DNA of 64,000 nt from JAKLFA01 sp964450385 (GTDB taxonomy: Bacteria > Omnitrophota > Gorgyraeia > Zapsychrales > JANLHA01): the NCBI GenBank assembly GCA_964450385.1, contig CAYVEC010000003.1, positions 1 to 64,000 on the forward strand, read 5' to 3'. Below are positions 16,771 through 24,939 of the stretch, piece after piece. How positions within the stretch are numbered: the stretch's first letter is position 1; each line of letters starts with the position of its first letter. The notes below the pieces were generated by a model. That model saw only the letters and a list, made by a program, of their open reading frames with translations. It was not told the origin of the DNA and ran no database searches. The translations under genes were made by a program, and so were the position numbers.

Positions 16771-18180
16771 ATGTTACGAACACACACATGCGGGGAACTT
16801 CGTCCGGAGCATCAGGGGCGCCGGGTGACATTATGCGGGTGGGTTCACCGCCGGCGGGACCATGGGAAGTTGATCTTCATTGATGTCCGCGACCGGTACG
16901 GCGTGACCCAGATCGTTTTTGTGCCATCGGTCTCGCCCGAGGCCCATGGCGTGGCGCAGACCCTGGGGTTGGAGTATGTGATCCGGGTGGAGGGGGATGT
17001 GGCCGCCCGATCTGCGAAGAACGTGAATAAAGAGATTCCGACCGGAGAGGTCGAAGTCTGCGCGACCGGACTCGAGATCCTCAACACCTCCCGGACTCCG
17101 GTCTTTGAGGTGGATGATGAAGGGGAGGTCGGCGAGGAATTGCGTCTCACCTATCGGTACCTTGACCTCCGCCGGAAAAAAGTAGCGAGCGCTCTGGCCC
17201 TGCGGCATCGGATGTGCGCCTGTATCCATCGGGTCCTTGACCAGGAGGGGTTCCTTTCGGTGGAGACGCCGGTCCTGACGAAATCGACGCCTGAGGGTGC
17301 CCGTGATTTTTTGGTGCCGTCACGCCTCAGCCCGGGAAGTTTTTTTGCCCTGCCTCAATCCCCGCAGCTGTTCAAGCAGATGCTCATGGTCTCGGGGTTT
17401 GACCGGTATTATCAGATTGTGAAATGCTTTCGGGATGAGGACCTCCGCGCCGATCGGCAGCCGGAATTCACCCAGCTCGATATGGAAATGTCATTCGTTC
17501 AGGAGGAGGACATCTTCGCGCTCACCGAGCGGCTTTTTCAGACGATCTTTAAAGAGGTGAAGGGGATCGATCTGCCGATCCCTTTCCCGCGGATGACCCA
17601 TGCCGACGCCATGGCGCGCTACCAGAGCGACAAGCCGGACATCCGAAAGGACAAAAACGACAAGAATGAATTTGCCTTTCTTTGGGTTGTGGATTTTCCT
17701 TTATTTAAATATAATACAGAAGAAAGTCGATGGGAGAGTGAGCATCATCCCTTTACGTCGCTTCACCCGGATGATCGCGGGCTCTTCGATCAGGGGGATT
17801 ATGGTCGGGTCCGCTCGAGGTCTTATGATCTCGTGCTCAATGGAAGCGAGATCGGCAGCGGCTCGGTTCGAATCCATCAGCGGGAGCTGCAGAAAAAGAT
17901 TTTTGACATTATCGGGATCGATGAGGGAGAGGCCGAGCGGCGGTTTGGGTTCTTGCTGCGGGCCTTCGAATACGGGGCGCCTCCGCATGCCGGGGTCGCC
18001 TACGGGATCGATCGGTTGACGGCGATGCTCACCGGGGTTGAGTCGATCCGCGATACGATCGCCTTTCCGAAGACGCAGAAGGGAAGCTGTTTGGTCACTG
18101 ACGCTCCGTCGGAGGTGGATGAACCGCAGCTGCGGGAGTTGGGATTAATGGCACTGAAAAAAGGAGATTCTGATGCCTAA
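16771..18180 (+). CDS. aspS: Aspartyl-tRNA synthetase lacking the GAD insertion domain
   Basis: A bacterial-type AspRS of 469 residues against about 590 usually. The OB-fold anticodon domain (CGWVHRRRDHGKLIFIDVRD), linker and catalytic core (RYRYLDLRR-like, ETPVLTKSTPEGARDF, FRDEDLRADRQPEFTQLD, GIDRLTAMLTG) are intact. Between YQSDKPDIR and FLWVVDFPLF (residues about 285-305) only about a dozen charged residues (KDKNDKNEFA) replace the roughly 120-residue GAD domain of bacterial AspRS. The frame is open throughout, so this looks like a real domain loss. ATG 16771 follows AAGGAG; an in-frame GTG at 16765 is less likely. Discriminating or non-discriminating status is unknown. Confidence 0.96.
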   Translation: MLRTHTCGELRPEHQGRRVTLCGWVHRRRDHGKLIFIDVRDRYGVTQIVFVPSVSPEAHGVAQTLGLEYVIRVEGDVAARSAKNVNKEIPTGEVEVCATGLEILNTSRTPVFEVDDEGEVGEELRLTYRYLDLRRKKVASALALRHRMCACIHRVLDQEGFLSVETPVLTKSTPEGARDFLVPSRLSPGSFFALPQSPQLFKQMLMVSGFDRYYQIVKCFRDEDLRADRQPEFTQLDMEMSFVQEEDIFALTERLFQTIFKEVKGIDLPIPFPRMTHADAMARYQSDKPDIRKDKNDKNEFAFLWVVDFPLFKYNTEESRWESEHHPFTSLHPDDRGLFDQGDYGRVRSRSYDLVLNGSEIGSGSVRIHQRELQKKIFDIIGIDEGEAERRFGFLLRAFEYGAPPHAGVAYGIDRLTAMLTGVESIRDTIAFPKTQKGSCLVTDAPSEVDEPQLRELGLMALKKGDSDA

Positions 18181-18778
18181 AAGAATAGTATTGGGAGTTG
18201 TGTGTCTTGTTGGGGTGTCGTTGGTGGCCGGGTGCGCGTCGACCCGCGCGGCGGCGCCGAAAGAGGAGGGCGGGAAACTTGAGCTGCGCGCCTACAGTGA
18301 AGACCGTCCGCGTGTGGACCAGGAGTTGTCCGGGAATCGCGGGTATCTGATGGGCACGCCGAAGCCCGAGGAAACGACCGATCGTCGGCCGACACGCCGG
18401 GTCTATGTTGTCGAATTGACGAAGAGTGTTCCGGTGCCGCAGGAGGTTGAGAATTTTAAGATCGAGCCCTTGCCTAAGAGTGAGCCGGTGAATCTTCCAC
18501 CCGCCCGTCCGGTTGAAGAACCCGCGTGGCGTCAGCCGGTTCAGATCCCTTCTTTTGATGTCAGCGATACGGCTGATGTCGGCGATGCGGCCTCAGGTTT
18601 GGGGCGAGAGGATGAGGTGTATGTGGTTCAGGAGGGAGACACCCTGCAGAAGATCTCGAAGAAATATTATGACACGTATAAAAAGTGGACGGATATCTTT
18701 GAGGCCAACAAAGAGGTTCTCCGGGATAATCCCAATTGGATCAAGCCGGGGATGCGTTTGACCATTCCGATGAACTAG
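18173..18778 (+). CDS. LysM-domain lipoprotein
   Basis: A 201-residue envelope protein. Its signal sequence ends in a lipobox (SLVAGC, Cys21), so it is lipid-anchored. A long Pro/Glu-rich, low-complexity linker follows to about residue 145. A C-terminal LysM peptidoglycan-binding module (YVVQEGDTLQKISKKYYD, ending WIKPGMRLTIP) begins at about residue 148. It overlaps the aspS stop by 8 bases. Its partner is unknown; a structural or assembly role at the cell wall is inferred from the module only. Confidence 0.88.
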   Translation: MPKRIVLGVVCLVGVSLVAGCASTRAAAPKEEGGKLELRAYSEDRPRVDQELSGNRGYLMGTPKPEETTDRRPTRRVYVVELTKSVPVPQEVENFKIEPLPKSEPVNLPPARPVEEPAWRQPVQIPSFDVSDTADVGDAASGLGREDEVYVVQEGDTLQKISKKYYDTYKKWTDIFEANKEVLRDNPNWIKPGMRLTIPMN

Positions 18779-18840
18779 AACGGATCAACATCTGAAACCG
18801 CCAGAGGCCTTGCCGATGCGAGGGCCTTGGATAGGGGATC

Positions 18841-19791
18841 ATGGAAAAAATCATTTTTTTGAATAGTCTGCAGGATGAGCAGGTCCTTTTCGGCAAGTAT
18901 GATCAGAACCTCAAGCTGATTGAGGTCGAGATGGACGTCAAGATGATGCGCGTCGAGGAGGGGCTAAAGGTGATTGGCCCTGATGACGCGGTCGAAAAGG
19001 TCGGCGAGATGATCGAGTATCTCCTTAGCATCGTCGCTGACGGACGCGAAATTAAAAAGCGCGATGTCATTTATGCGATCCAGCTCATCCGGTCGGATGC
19101 GGGGATCGATTTTAAAAAGCTCGCGAAGAAGCGCATTCAGCTGCCGATCTCGGGTGGGGTCATTACTCCTAAGACGCGCGGGCAGATCGATTATGTCGAG
19201 GCGATCCGAAGTTATGACATTGTTTTTGGGATCGGGCCGGCTGGGACCGGGAAGACCTATCTTGCGATCGCGATGGCCGTGAACGCCCTCAAAAAGGGTA
19301 TCGTGCGTCGGATCATTTTGACCCGTCCCGCGATTGAGGCCGGAGAGAGCCTCGGGTTTCTGCCCGGGGACATGGTGGACAAGGTCTCGCCGTATCTGAG
19401 GCCTATGTATGACGCCTTGTATGAGATGATGGATCCGGAAAAGGTGGAACAGTATACCGAGCAGGGGATCATTGAGATCGCGCCGCTCGCCTTTATGCGA
19501 GGCCGGACCCTGAACGAGGCGTTTATCATTTTGGATGAGGCTCAGAATTCAACGGCGTATCAGATGAAAATGTTTTTGACGCGGCTGGGGTTTGATTCCA
19601 AGGCCGTGATCACCGGCGACCTCACCCAGAGCGACCTGCCCAAGGGCAGTGTGAATGGGTTGGCCGAGGCTCAGCGGATCTTGGGGCACATTGAGGATAT
19701 TCGGTTTGTGACCCTGACTGGCGCCGACGTTGTTCGGCATGAGCTGGTTCAAAAGATCATCGAGGCCTATGCCCAGGTCGATAAGCACTAA
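18841..19791 (+). CDS. phoH: PhoH-family ATPase
   Basis: A 316-residue P-loop protein with Walker A in GPAGTGKTYLAIAMA (near residue 135) and Walker B FIILDEAQNS. The downstream SDLPKGSVNGLAEA segment is typical of PhoH/YbeZ. YbeZ-type proteins work with YbeY in ribosomal RNA maturation, and ybeY lies two genes downstream, as in many bacteria. The ATG follows AGGGGATC. It begins the phoH-HD-ybeY-recO unit with spacings of 9 bases or overlaps. Confidence 0.93.
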   Translation: MEKIIFLNSLQDEQVLFGKYDQNLKLIEVEMDVKMMRVEEGLKVIGPDDAVEKVGEMIEYLLSIVADGREIKKRDVIYAIQLIRSDAGIDFKKLAKKRIQLPISGGVITPKTRGQIDYVEAIRSYDIVFGIGPAGTGKTYLAIAMAVNALKKGIVRRIILTRPAIEAGESLGFLPGDMVDKVSPYLRPMYDALYEMMDPEKVEQYTEQGIIEIAPLAFMRGRTLNEAFIILDEAQNSTAYQMKMFLTRLGFDSKAVITGDLTQSDLPKGSVNGLAEAQRILGHIEDIRFVTLTGADVVRHELVQKIIEAYAQVDKH

Positions 19792-19800
19792 AGGAACACG

Positions 19801-21177
19801 ATGAGGAACATCCTAAAGGCACCGATCTCATTGAAACATTTCCTGATAGGGGCCATGGTGATCGGGGTCGTGGCGCTCTTCTGTTACGCCTCGGGGTATT
19901 CGTATATTTTAGCCTTTCTTGTGCTGCTCTTTAGTATGCACCTGTTTTTTATCGAGCGGGCCTCAGGCCGTCAGTATCTGCATCTTGGTCTGCTCTTGAC
20001 CCTTGGCTTATTCATGGCGCATGCGGTCATCGTTTATGGTGGGTGGCCTCCCCGGTATATTCCGGTTGCCAGCCTTGCCATGCTTACGATGCTCCTCTTC
20101 AACGACCTCCAGATTATGTTCATTATGTCGGTCCTCGCAAGCGTGGCCGTGACCCTGGGCGCGGGCGGCGGGTTGGAGATGGCCTTGATTTTTTTTGTGG
20201 GATCCGTGACCGCGGCCTACAGCGTGCGGGACGCGCGGAGCCGAGGGACGATGATCAATGCCGGGTTTTATGTGGCCTGTATGCAGGTCTTTGCCGCGGT
20301 GCTTTTGGCGCTCGGCACGACGAATATCGCGTCGCGGGAATTTCTTAATAATGTCGTCCGGCCGCTTGCGGTGAACGGATTTCTTGCCGCGTTCATCACG
20401 CTCGCAACCTTAAAGATCTTTGAATCGTTGTTCGGAGTCGTGACGAATTTTAGTCTGCTCGAGCTCTCAGACTTCAATCAGCCCCTGCTTAAAAAGATGA
20501 TCCTTGAGGCGCCGGGGACGTACCATCACAGCCTGGTCGTGAGTAATCTCGCTGAGGCAGCGGCCGAGGCGGTCGGGGCAAACGGGCTTCTTACCCGGGT
20601 GGGGGCTTATTATCATGATATTGGTAAGATCGAGAAGCCTGAGTATTTTACAGAGAACCAGCTCCTCGATGCGAATAAACATGACAATCTCGAGGCCTCG
20701 GTCAGCCGGCTCGTCATTATCAGCCACGTCAAGCAGGGCCTTGAGACCGCGAAGAAATATAAACTGAATCCGGTGATCGCGGATTTTATTCCCCAGCACC
20801 ACGGGACGAGCCTCACCTACTTTTTTTATCAGAAGGCGCTCGAGGCCGCTGAGGACCCGGCTACCGTGAAACCCGAGGATTTTCGCTATCCTGGACCGAA
20901 GCCTCAATCGCGCGAGACCGCGATCGTGATGCTCGCGGATTCGGTCGAGGCCGCGATCCGAAGTCTTGAGGAACCGACCCCCAAAAGGATCGAGGAGCTT
21001 GTTCGGAAGATCATCAATAATAAATTTATCGACGGGCAGCTTGATGAATGTAATCTCACCCTTCGGGACATTGACAAGATCGCCCTGACTTTCACCCGTG
21101 CCCTGAGCGCGATGTATCACACCCGGGTGCGGTATCCCGAACGGAATGGCGGGACAGGTGCCAAGGCCGATGATTAA
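19801..21177 (+). CDS. Membrane HD-domain phosphohydrolase, PgpH-like but short
   Basis: A 458-residue protein with about six or seven transmembrane helices (residues about 15-215) followed by a cytoplasmic HD domain. The domain has H-HD-type residues in PGTYHHSLVVSNLAEAAA and GAYYHDIGKIEKPEYFTENQ, and a later ADSVEAAIRSLEEPTP segment. It matches the membrane and HD parts of PgpH, the cyclic-di-AMP phosphodiesterase that often sits between phoH and ybeY. PgpH is normally about 700 residues because of a large N-terminal 7TMR-HDED ectodomain, which is absent here. Substrate is inferred; no diadenylate cyclase gene is in the window. Confidence 0.88.
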   Translation: MRNILKAPISLKHFLIGAMVIGVVALFCYASGYSYILAFLVLLFSMHLFFIERASGRQYLHLGLLLTLGLFMAHAVIVYGGWPPRYIPVASLAMLTMLLFNDLQIMFIMSVLASVAVTLGAGGGLEMALIFFVGSVTAAYSVRDARSRGTMINAGFYVACMQVFAAVLLALGTTNIASREFLNNVVRPLAVNGFLAAFITLATLKIFESLFGVVTNFSLLELSDFNQPLLKKMILEAPGTYHHSLVVSNLAEAAAEAVGANGLLTRVGAYYHDIGKIEKPEYFTENQLLDANKHDNLEASVSRLVIISHVKQGLETAKKYKLNPVIADFIPQHHGTSLTYFFYQKALEAAEDPATVKPEDFRYPGPKPQSRETAIVMLADSVEAAIRSLEEPTPKRIEELVRKIINNKFIDGQLDECNLTLRDIDKIALTFTRALSAMYHTRVRYPERNGGTGAKADD

Positions 21178-21661
21178 GGGCTGTCCGTCGGGGGTCTATC
21201 ACGTCGAGATCCAAAACCATCAACGCCAGATCGCGCTGTGCCCTGAGACCATCGAGGCCTTTGTACGCCGGGTGCTCTGCGATCAGCGGGTCCGGGAGGC
21301 CTCGATCTCACTTGTCGTTACGACGGACCGGTCCATCCGCGTTGTGAACCGACGGTTTCTCAATCATGATTATGCGACGGATGTCCTGACGTTCGATCTG
21401 GCCGACACTAGGTCCGGCCGGAAGGGGATCGAGGCGGAGATTCTGGTTTCGGCGGTCACGGCTCGGCGTCAGGCCCGGGAGATCGGGTCGTCCGTCTATG
21501 ATGAGCTGGCCCTGTATATCGTCCATGGCGTGCTGCATCTTGTGGGGTATGATGACCATTGTCCGGCTGACGCCGCCCGCATGCGTCAGGCGGAGCAGAC
21601 GGCCTTGAGCAAGGCCGCCCGTGAGCTGAAGGCCCTGTCTTATGGCGATCATTCAGACTGA
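21146..21661 (+). CDS. ybeY: Endoribonuclease YbeY (rRNA maturation factor)
   Basis: A 171-residue metal-dependent endoribonuclease acting on 16S rRNA maturation and ribosome quality control. The zinc motif HGVLHLVGYDDH is present, as is the upstream LNHDYATDVLTFDL signature. Start choice is open: ATG 21146 overlaps the previous gene by 32 bases, while ATG 21170 overlaps it by 8. The protein has a short nonconserved N-terminus either way. It overlaps recO by 20 bases. Confidence 0.95.
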   Translation: MAGQVPRPMIKGCPSGVYHVEIQNHQRQIALCPETIEAFVRRVLCDQRVREASISLVVTTDRSIRVVNRRFLNHDYATDVLTFDLADTRSGRKGIEAEILVSAVTARRQAREIGSSVYDELALYIVHGVLHLVGYDDHCPADAARMRQAEQTALSKAARELKALSYGDHSD

Positions 21662-22376
21662 AGGGATCGTGTTAAAGGCGTTCGATCTTCGCGAGACGAG
21701 CAAGATCGCGGTCTTTTTTACGCGGGACCACGGCCGCGTGAGCGGCGTTCTTAAGGGGATCCGTAAAGACCCGAGGAAATTCGGGTCGAGCCTCGAGCGG
21801 TTTTCCGTCAATGATATCGTTTATTATCAGTACCGTCATTCGGACCTGCACCTTGTGAGCCAGTGCGATATGCGGTCCTTTTTTTTGCCGATTCGTCAGG
21901 ACCTCAAGAAGTCTCTCGCGGCGAGCTATATGATGGAACTCATCGCCCTGATCATGCCCGCGGAACTCCCGAACGAACAGATCTATGGTCTTATGATCGA
22001 CTGCCTCAACGACCTCGAGACGGCCAAGGACATCGACCGGCTCATCCGTTTATTCCAGGGCAAGGTGCTCTTTTTCTCGGGGTTTCGTCCGCACCTCGAT
22101 GCCTGTGTCCAGTGCAAGAAAAAGGTCCACGGTCAGGCGTATTTTAGTATGCACGGTGGAGGCCTGGTCTGCGGGTCGTGCGTGACATCGGCCCGGTCGC
22201 AGCATCCGATCGCGCCAGGGACGATCGCCACGATCCTTCATGTCGAGCGAACGCGGTGGCCGGATTGCCATCGCCTTCGATTGACCGAGCCGGTTCGGCG
22301 GGAATTGAAATATATCCTGAATAATTTCTTGATCTTTCATCTGGGCAAGCGGGTTCGCTCCGCCCAGTATGTTTAA
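21642..22376 (+). CDS. recO: DNA repair protein RecO
   Basis: A 244-residue recombination mediator that loads RecA with RecR. It has the N-terminal OB fold (IIQTEGIVLKAFDLRETSKI) and a C-terminal zinc finger with four cysteines (CVQCKKK and CGSC). recO after ybeY is a frequent arrangement. The gene is convergent with the ferredoxin on the other strand, and the two end on either side of one hairpin. Confidence 0.94.
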   Translation: MAIIQTEGIVLKAFDLRETSKIAVFFTRDHGRVSGVLKGIRKDPRKFGSSLERFSVNDIVYYQYRHSDLHLVSQCDMRSFFLPIRQDLKKSLAASYMMELIALIMPAELPNEQIYGLMIDCLNDLETAKDIDRLIRLFQGKVLFFSGFRPHLDACVQCKKKVHGQAYFSMHGGGLVCGSCVTSARSQHPIAPGTIATILHVERTRWPDCHRLRLTEPVRRELKYILNNFLIFHLGKRVRSAQYV

Positions 22377-22380
22377 TACA

Positions 22381-22416
22381 AAAAAAGAGCCCCGGTCGTG
22401 GTGACACGACCGGGGC
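22381..22416 (-). terminator. Terminator of the ferredoxin gene
   Basis: A perfect 12-bp stem (GCCCCGGTCGTG, 22389-22400; complement 22405-22416) with a 4-base loop. Six A's lie on its plus-strand left side, which read as a U tract in the minus-strand transcript. It may also stop recO transcription, though no T run follows in that direction. Confidence 0.88.
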
Positions 22417-22436
22417 GGAATCCCGCGGATCAGCCG

Positions 22437-22607
22437 TTAGGCCTCCACGATGGCCTCTGATGGGCAGACGGTTGTGCAGGCCCCGCAATCGATGCACTTT
22501 GAGGGATCGATCTTGTAGGTTGGGCTACCTTCGCTGATGGCCTCAACAGGGCACTCGGGTAAGCATGCACCGCAGGCGATGCATTTATCAGTAATTTTGT
22601 GAGCCAT
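22437..22607 (-). CDS. 2[4Fe-4S] ferredoxin
   Basis: A 56-residue bacterial-type ferredoxin that is easily missed by length cut-offs. It has two complete cluster motifs, CIACGACLPECP and CIDCGACTTVCP, and near-perfect internal symmetry. The start codon at 22605-22607 is preceded on this strand by GAAGGAG. It is probably the electron carrier for the pyruvate:ferredoxin oxidoreductase and NfnAB encoded elsewhere in the window; that link is inferred from function, not from operon structure. It is monocistronic, with its own terminator. Confidence 0.95.
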   Translation of the reverse strand: MAHKITDKCIACGACLPECPVEAISEGSPTYKIDPSKCIDCGACTTVCPSEAIVEA

Positions 22608-22647
22608 GAGACAACTCCTTCGTTGGTTCGGTTAAAAACTAGTATTC

Positions 22648-22675
22648 ACATTACCATATGATCATATAAAATCAA
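22648..22675 (-). promoter_or_regulatory. Candidate ferredoxin promoter with a palindrome in the spacer
   Basis: On the minus strand, TTGATT (plus 22670-22675) and TAATGT (22648-22653) are 16 bases apart. The spacer holds the perfect 12-base palindrome ATATGATCATAT (22656-22667), a possible operator. Confidence 0.4.
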
Positions 22676-22702
22676 CAATATTTTAAAAATCACGGCCTTT
22701 TC

Positions 22703-22731
22703 TTGACCCGGTATCTGAGAGTCTCTATAAT
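22703..22731 (+). promoter_or_regulatory. Promoter of panE-dtd-tatD
   Basis: TTGACC (22703-22708) and a perfect TATAAT (22726-22731) have a 17-base spacer. A strong ribosome site (AAGGAGG) precedes ATG 22761. Confidence 0.85.
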
Positions 22732-22760
22732 CAATATGCTTTTATTTATAAGGAGGATCG

Positions 22761-23675
22761 ATGCGTGTCGTCGTTGTGGGGCCGGGGGCCGTGGGGTGTT
22801 TTATCGCCGGGAAAATGACATCTGCGGCTGAGGTCTGGCTGTTGGATCATCGTCCTGAGCGGGCCGCCCGGATCATGGCGAATCACGGGATCGTCTGTGA
22901 CGGCAGCGACGGACGCTGGCAGGCGGCCTGTCCGGTGACATGTCAGGCGGCTGAGGTGGGCCAGGCGGACGTGGTTGTTGTCTGCGTGAAGGCGCATGAT
23001 GTTCCGACGGCATTGCGCGGGGTTCGCGGGGCCGTTGGCCCCGAGACCCGGGTCGTCATGCTTCATAACGGGTTGGTGCCGTCGGATCGCATTGCATCGG
23101 CGTGCGGCCGCGGCGTGATGATACCGGCTGTGGCTTATTTGGGCGTTCGGTTGATCTCTGACGGGGTGATCGAGCAGACCGGTCGAGGTCGGATCATGCT
23201 CGGGGGAGACGGATCGGGCCGAGAAACTGTGCGGCGTCTGATGAGGTCGGCGGGGCTGGATGCCCGGCGATCGGGGGATATTCGGCGGGAGGTCTGGGCC
23301 AAACTCGCTGTTAATGCCGGGATCAACGCGGTTTCAGCCCTTACGGGTTTGACGAACGGAGAGTTGCTCGAACGGCCCGAGACCCGGCAGATGATGGACA
23401 GGGCGGTCGCGGAGACCGTGGCTGTCGCGCGCCGCCGGGGGATTCTCCTTTCAGTGCGGTCGATGCAGACGCGCCTGCGAATCGTGGCCCGGGACACGGC
23501 CGGGAACGTCTCCTCAATGCTTCAGGATGTCCGGGCACATCGACGGACAGAGATCGATGCGATCAACGGGGCGGTCGTTGAGCACGGCCGGGCCTGCCGG
23601 GTAGCGACTCCGGTGAATGAGACATTGTGGGCCTTGGTCAAGACGGTTGAACAGGATTCTGGGGTCAGGAAATGA
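22761..23675 (+). CDS. panE: 2-dehydropantoate 2-reductase
   Basis: A 304-residue NADPH-dependent reductase of ketopantoate to pantoate. The Rossmann start (VVVVGPGAVGCFIAGKM) and the catalytic-Lys helix VWAKLAVNAGINAVSALTG with the following ELLERPE segment match the ApbA/PanE family. PanB, the preceding enzyme of the pathway, is encoded at 29911. Paralogues with other substrates exist in this family, so pantoate specificity rests partly on the presence of panB. Confidence 0.88.
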   Translation: MRVVVVGPGAVGCFIAGKMTSAAEVWLLDHRPERAARIMANHGIVCDGSDGRWQAACPVTCQAAEVGQADVVVVCVKAHDVPTALRGVRGAVGPETRVVMLHNGLVPSDRIASACGRGVMIPAVAYLGVRLISDGVIEQTGRGRIMLGGDGSGRETVRRLMRSAGLDARRSGDIRREVWAKLAVNAGINAVSALTGLTNGELLERPETRQMMDRAVAETVAVARRRGILLSVRSMQTRLRIVARDTAGNVSSMLQDVRAHRRTEIDAINGAVVEHGRACRVATPVNETLWALVKTVEQDSGVRK

Positions 23676-23688
23676 TCATGGAGCGGCG

Positions 23689-24132
23689 ATGAGGGTTGTT
23701 CTTCAGCGGGTCTCTCAGGCAGAGGTGGCGGTGGACGGACGGGTGACGGGCCGCATCGGGCCCGGGGCCGTGATCCTCCTTGGTGTGGCCAAAGGCGACG
23801 CGGAGGCAGACGTCGTGGGCCTTGTGACGAAGATCGCGGGGTTGCGTATTTTTGCCGATGCCGATGAAAAAATAAATCTCGGACCGGCCGAGAGCGGGGC
23901 AGAATTCCTCGTCGTCTCACAATTCACGCTTTATGGCAATTGCCGCAAGGGCCGGCGGCCGTCGTTTGATGGGGCGGCCGTGCCTGAGGAGGGGAGGCGG
24001 CTGTATGAGGCCTTTGTTGTCCAGTTAAGGGCGCAGGGCTTCAAGGTTGAGACCGGTGAATTTGGGGCGATGATGAAGGTGTCGTTGATTAATGACGGGC
24101 CGGTGACGTTGATTTTGGAATCCGGCCGGTGA
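23689..24132 (+). CDS. dtd: D-aminoacyl-tRNA deacylase
   Basis: A 147-residue proofreading enzyme that removes D-amino acids from mischarged tRNA. The family motifs SQFTLYGNCRKGRRPSF and the Gly-cisPro motif NDGPVT are present. The frame extends upstream to 23617, but the conserved MRVVLQRV start is at ATG 23689, just after the panE stop, with GGAG before it. Confidence 0.95.
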   Translation: MRVVLQRVSQAEVAVDGRVTGRIGPGAVILLGVAKGDAEADVVGLVTKIAGLRIFADADEKINLGPAESGAEFLVVSQFTLYGNCRKGRRPSFDGAAVPEEGRRLYEAFVVQLRAQGFKVETGEFGAMMKVSLINDGPVTLILESGR

Positions 24133-24153
24133 GCGGGGGAGAGGCGGCAGAGG

Positions 24154-24912
24154 GTGATCGATACGCACGCACATCTTGATGGATTAGAGGACCTTGATGC
24201 GGCGCTCGCCCGGGCTCATGAGGCAGGGGTGACTGCTGTCGTCACGATGGGAGAGGGCCGAACCTCAAATGAGGCGAATCTTGCGCTTCGGCAGCGATTT
24301 TCGAGCCCTAAGATTTATGTCGGGCTCGGCATTCATCCGGGCTCGATCCCCGGGATCGAGCGTGATGACGAGATCGCCTTTATTGAGGGGCATCTCGATG
24401 AGGCCCATGCGATCGGCGAGATCGGTCTCGATTTTTGGTATCAGTGGGCCCGTCATGATGAGGCCAAAAAAGAAGAACAGCGCCGGGTCTATCGGCGCAT
24501 GCTTGAGATCGCTCGGGATCATGATCTACCGGCGAGTATCCATACGCGGGGTGCCTGGACCGAGGCGGTCGCGATTGCACGCGAGGTCGGGGTCCGTCGG
24601 GCGGTGTTCCATTGGTATAGCGGACCGCTCGACGTGCTCGAGCGGATCCTCGAGGCGGGTTATTATGTTTCGGCGGCCCCGAGTGTCTCCTATAGTCCTG
24701 AGGCCCGAGCCGCCCTGAGCGTTGCCCCCATTGAGCAGACCCTCCTTGAGACCGACACCCCGGTCTTTTATCGCGACGCGAAGGGGGGATTCAGGGCCGA
24801 GCCGAAGGATGTCTTTCGGACGCTTCGGGACTATACCGCGTTGCACAAACGCGATGAGGGCGAGGTCGCGCGGATTGTCACGGAAAATGCCAAGCGGTTT
24901 TTTGGAATCTAA
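24154..24912 (+). CDS. TatD-family metal-dependent hydrolase
   Basis: A 252-residue amidohydrolase-fold deoxyribonuclease-type protein. Metal-site motifs are IDTHAHLDGLEDL at the start, GEIGLDFWYQ, SIHTRGAW, FHWYSGPLD and LLETDTPVFY. It starts at GTG 24154. TatD proteins are linked to DNA processing and D-aminoacyl-tRNA-type chemistry, but the exact substrate cannot be read from sequence. Its place after dtd suggests co-transcription. Confidence 0.88.
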   Translation: MIDTHAHLDGLEDLDAALARAHEAGVTAVVTMGEGRTSNEANLALRQRFSSPKIYVGLGIHPGSIPGIERDDEIAFIEGHLDEAHAIGEIGLDFWYQWARHDEAKKEEQRRVYRRMLEIARDHDLPASIHTRGAWTEAVAIAREVGVRRAVFHWYSGPLDVLERILEAGYYVSAAPSVSYSPEARAALSVAPIEQTLLETDTPVFYRDAKGGFRAEPKDVFRTLRDYTALHKRDEGEVARIVTENAKRFFGI

Positions 24913-24939
24913 ACGGATCATAATGACGAAGGGATCAAG

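Noticed and set aside
17600..17720. Frameshift or sequencing error as the cause of the short AspRS
   Set aside because: The frame is continuous and both flanking motifs are intact and in phase; a deletion of a whole domain remains possible as an assembly issue but not as a simple frameshift.
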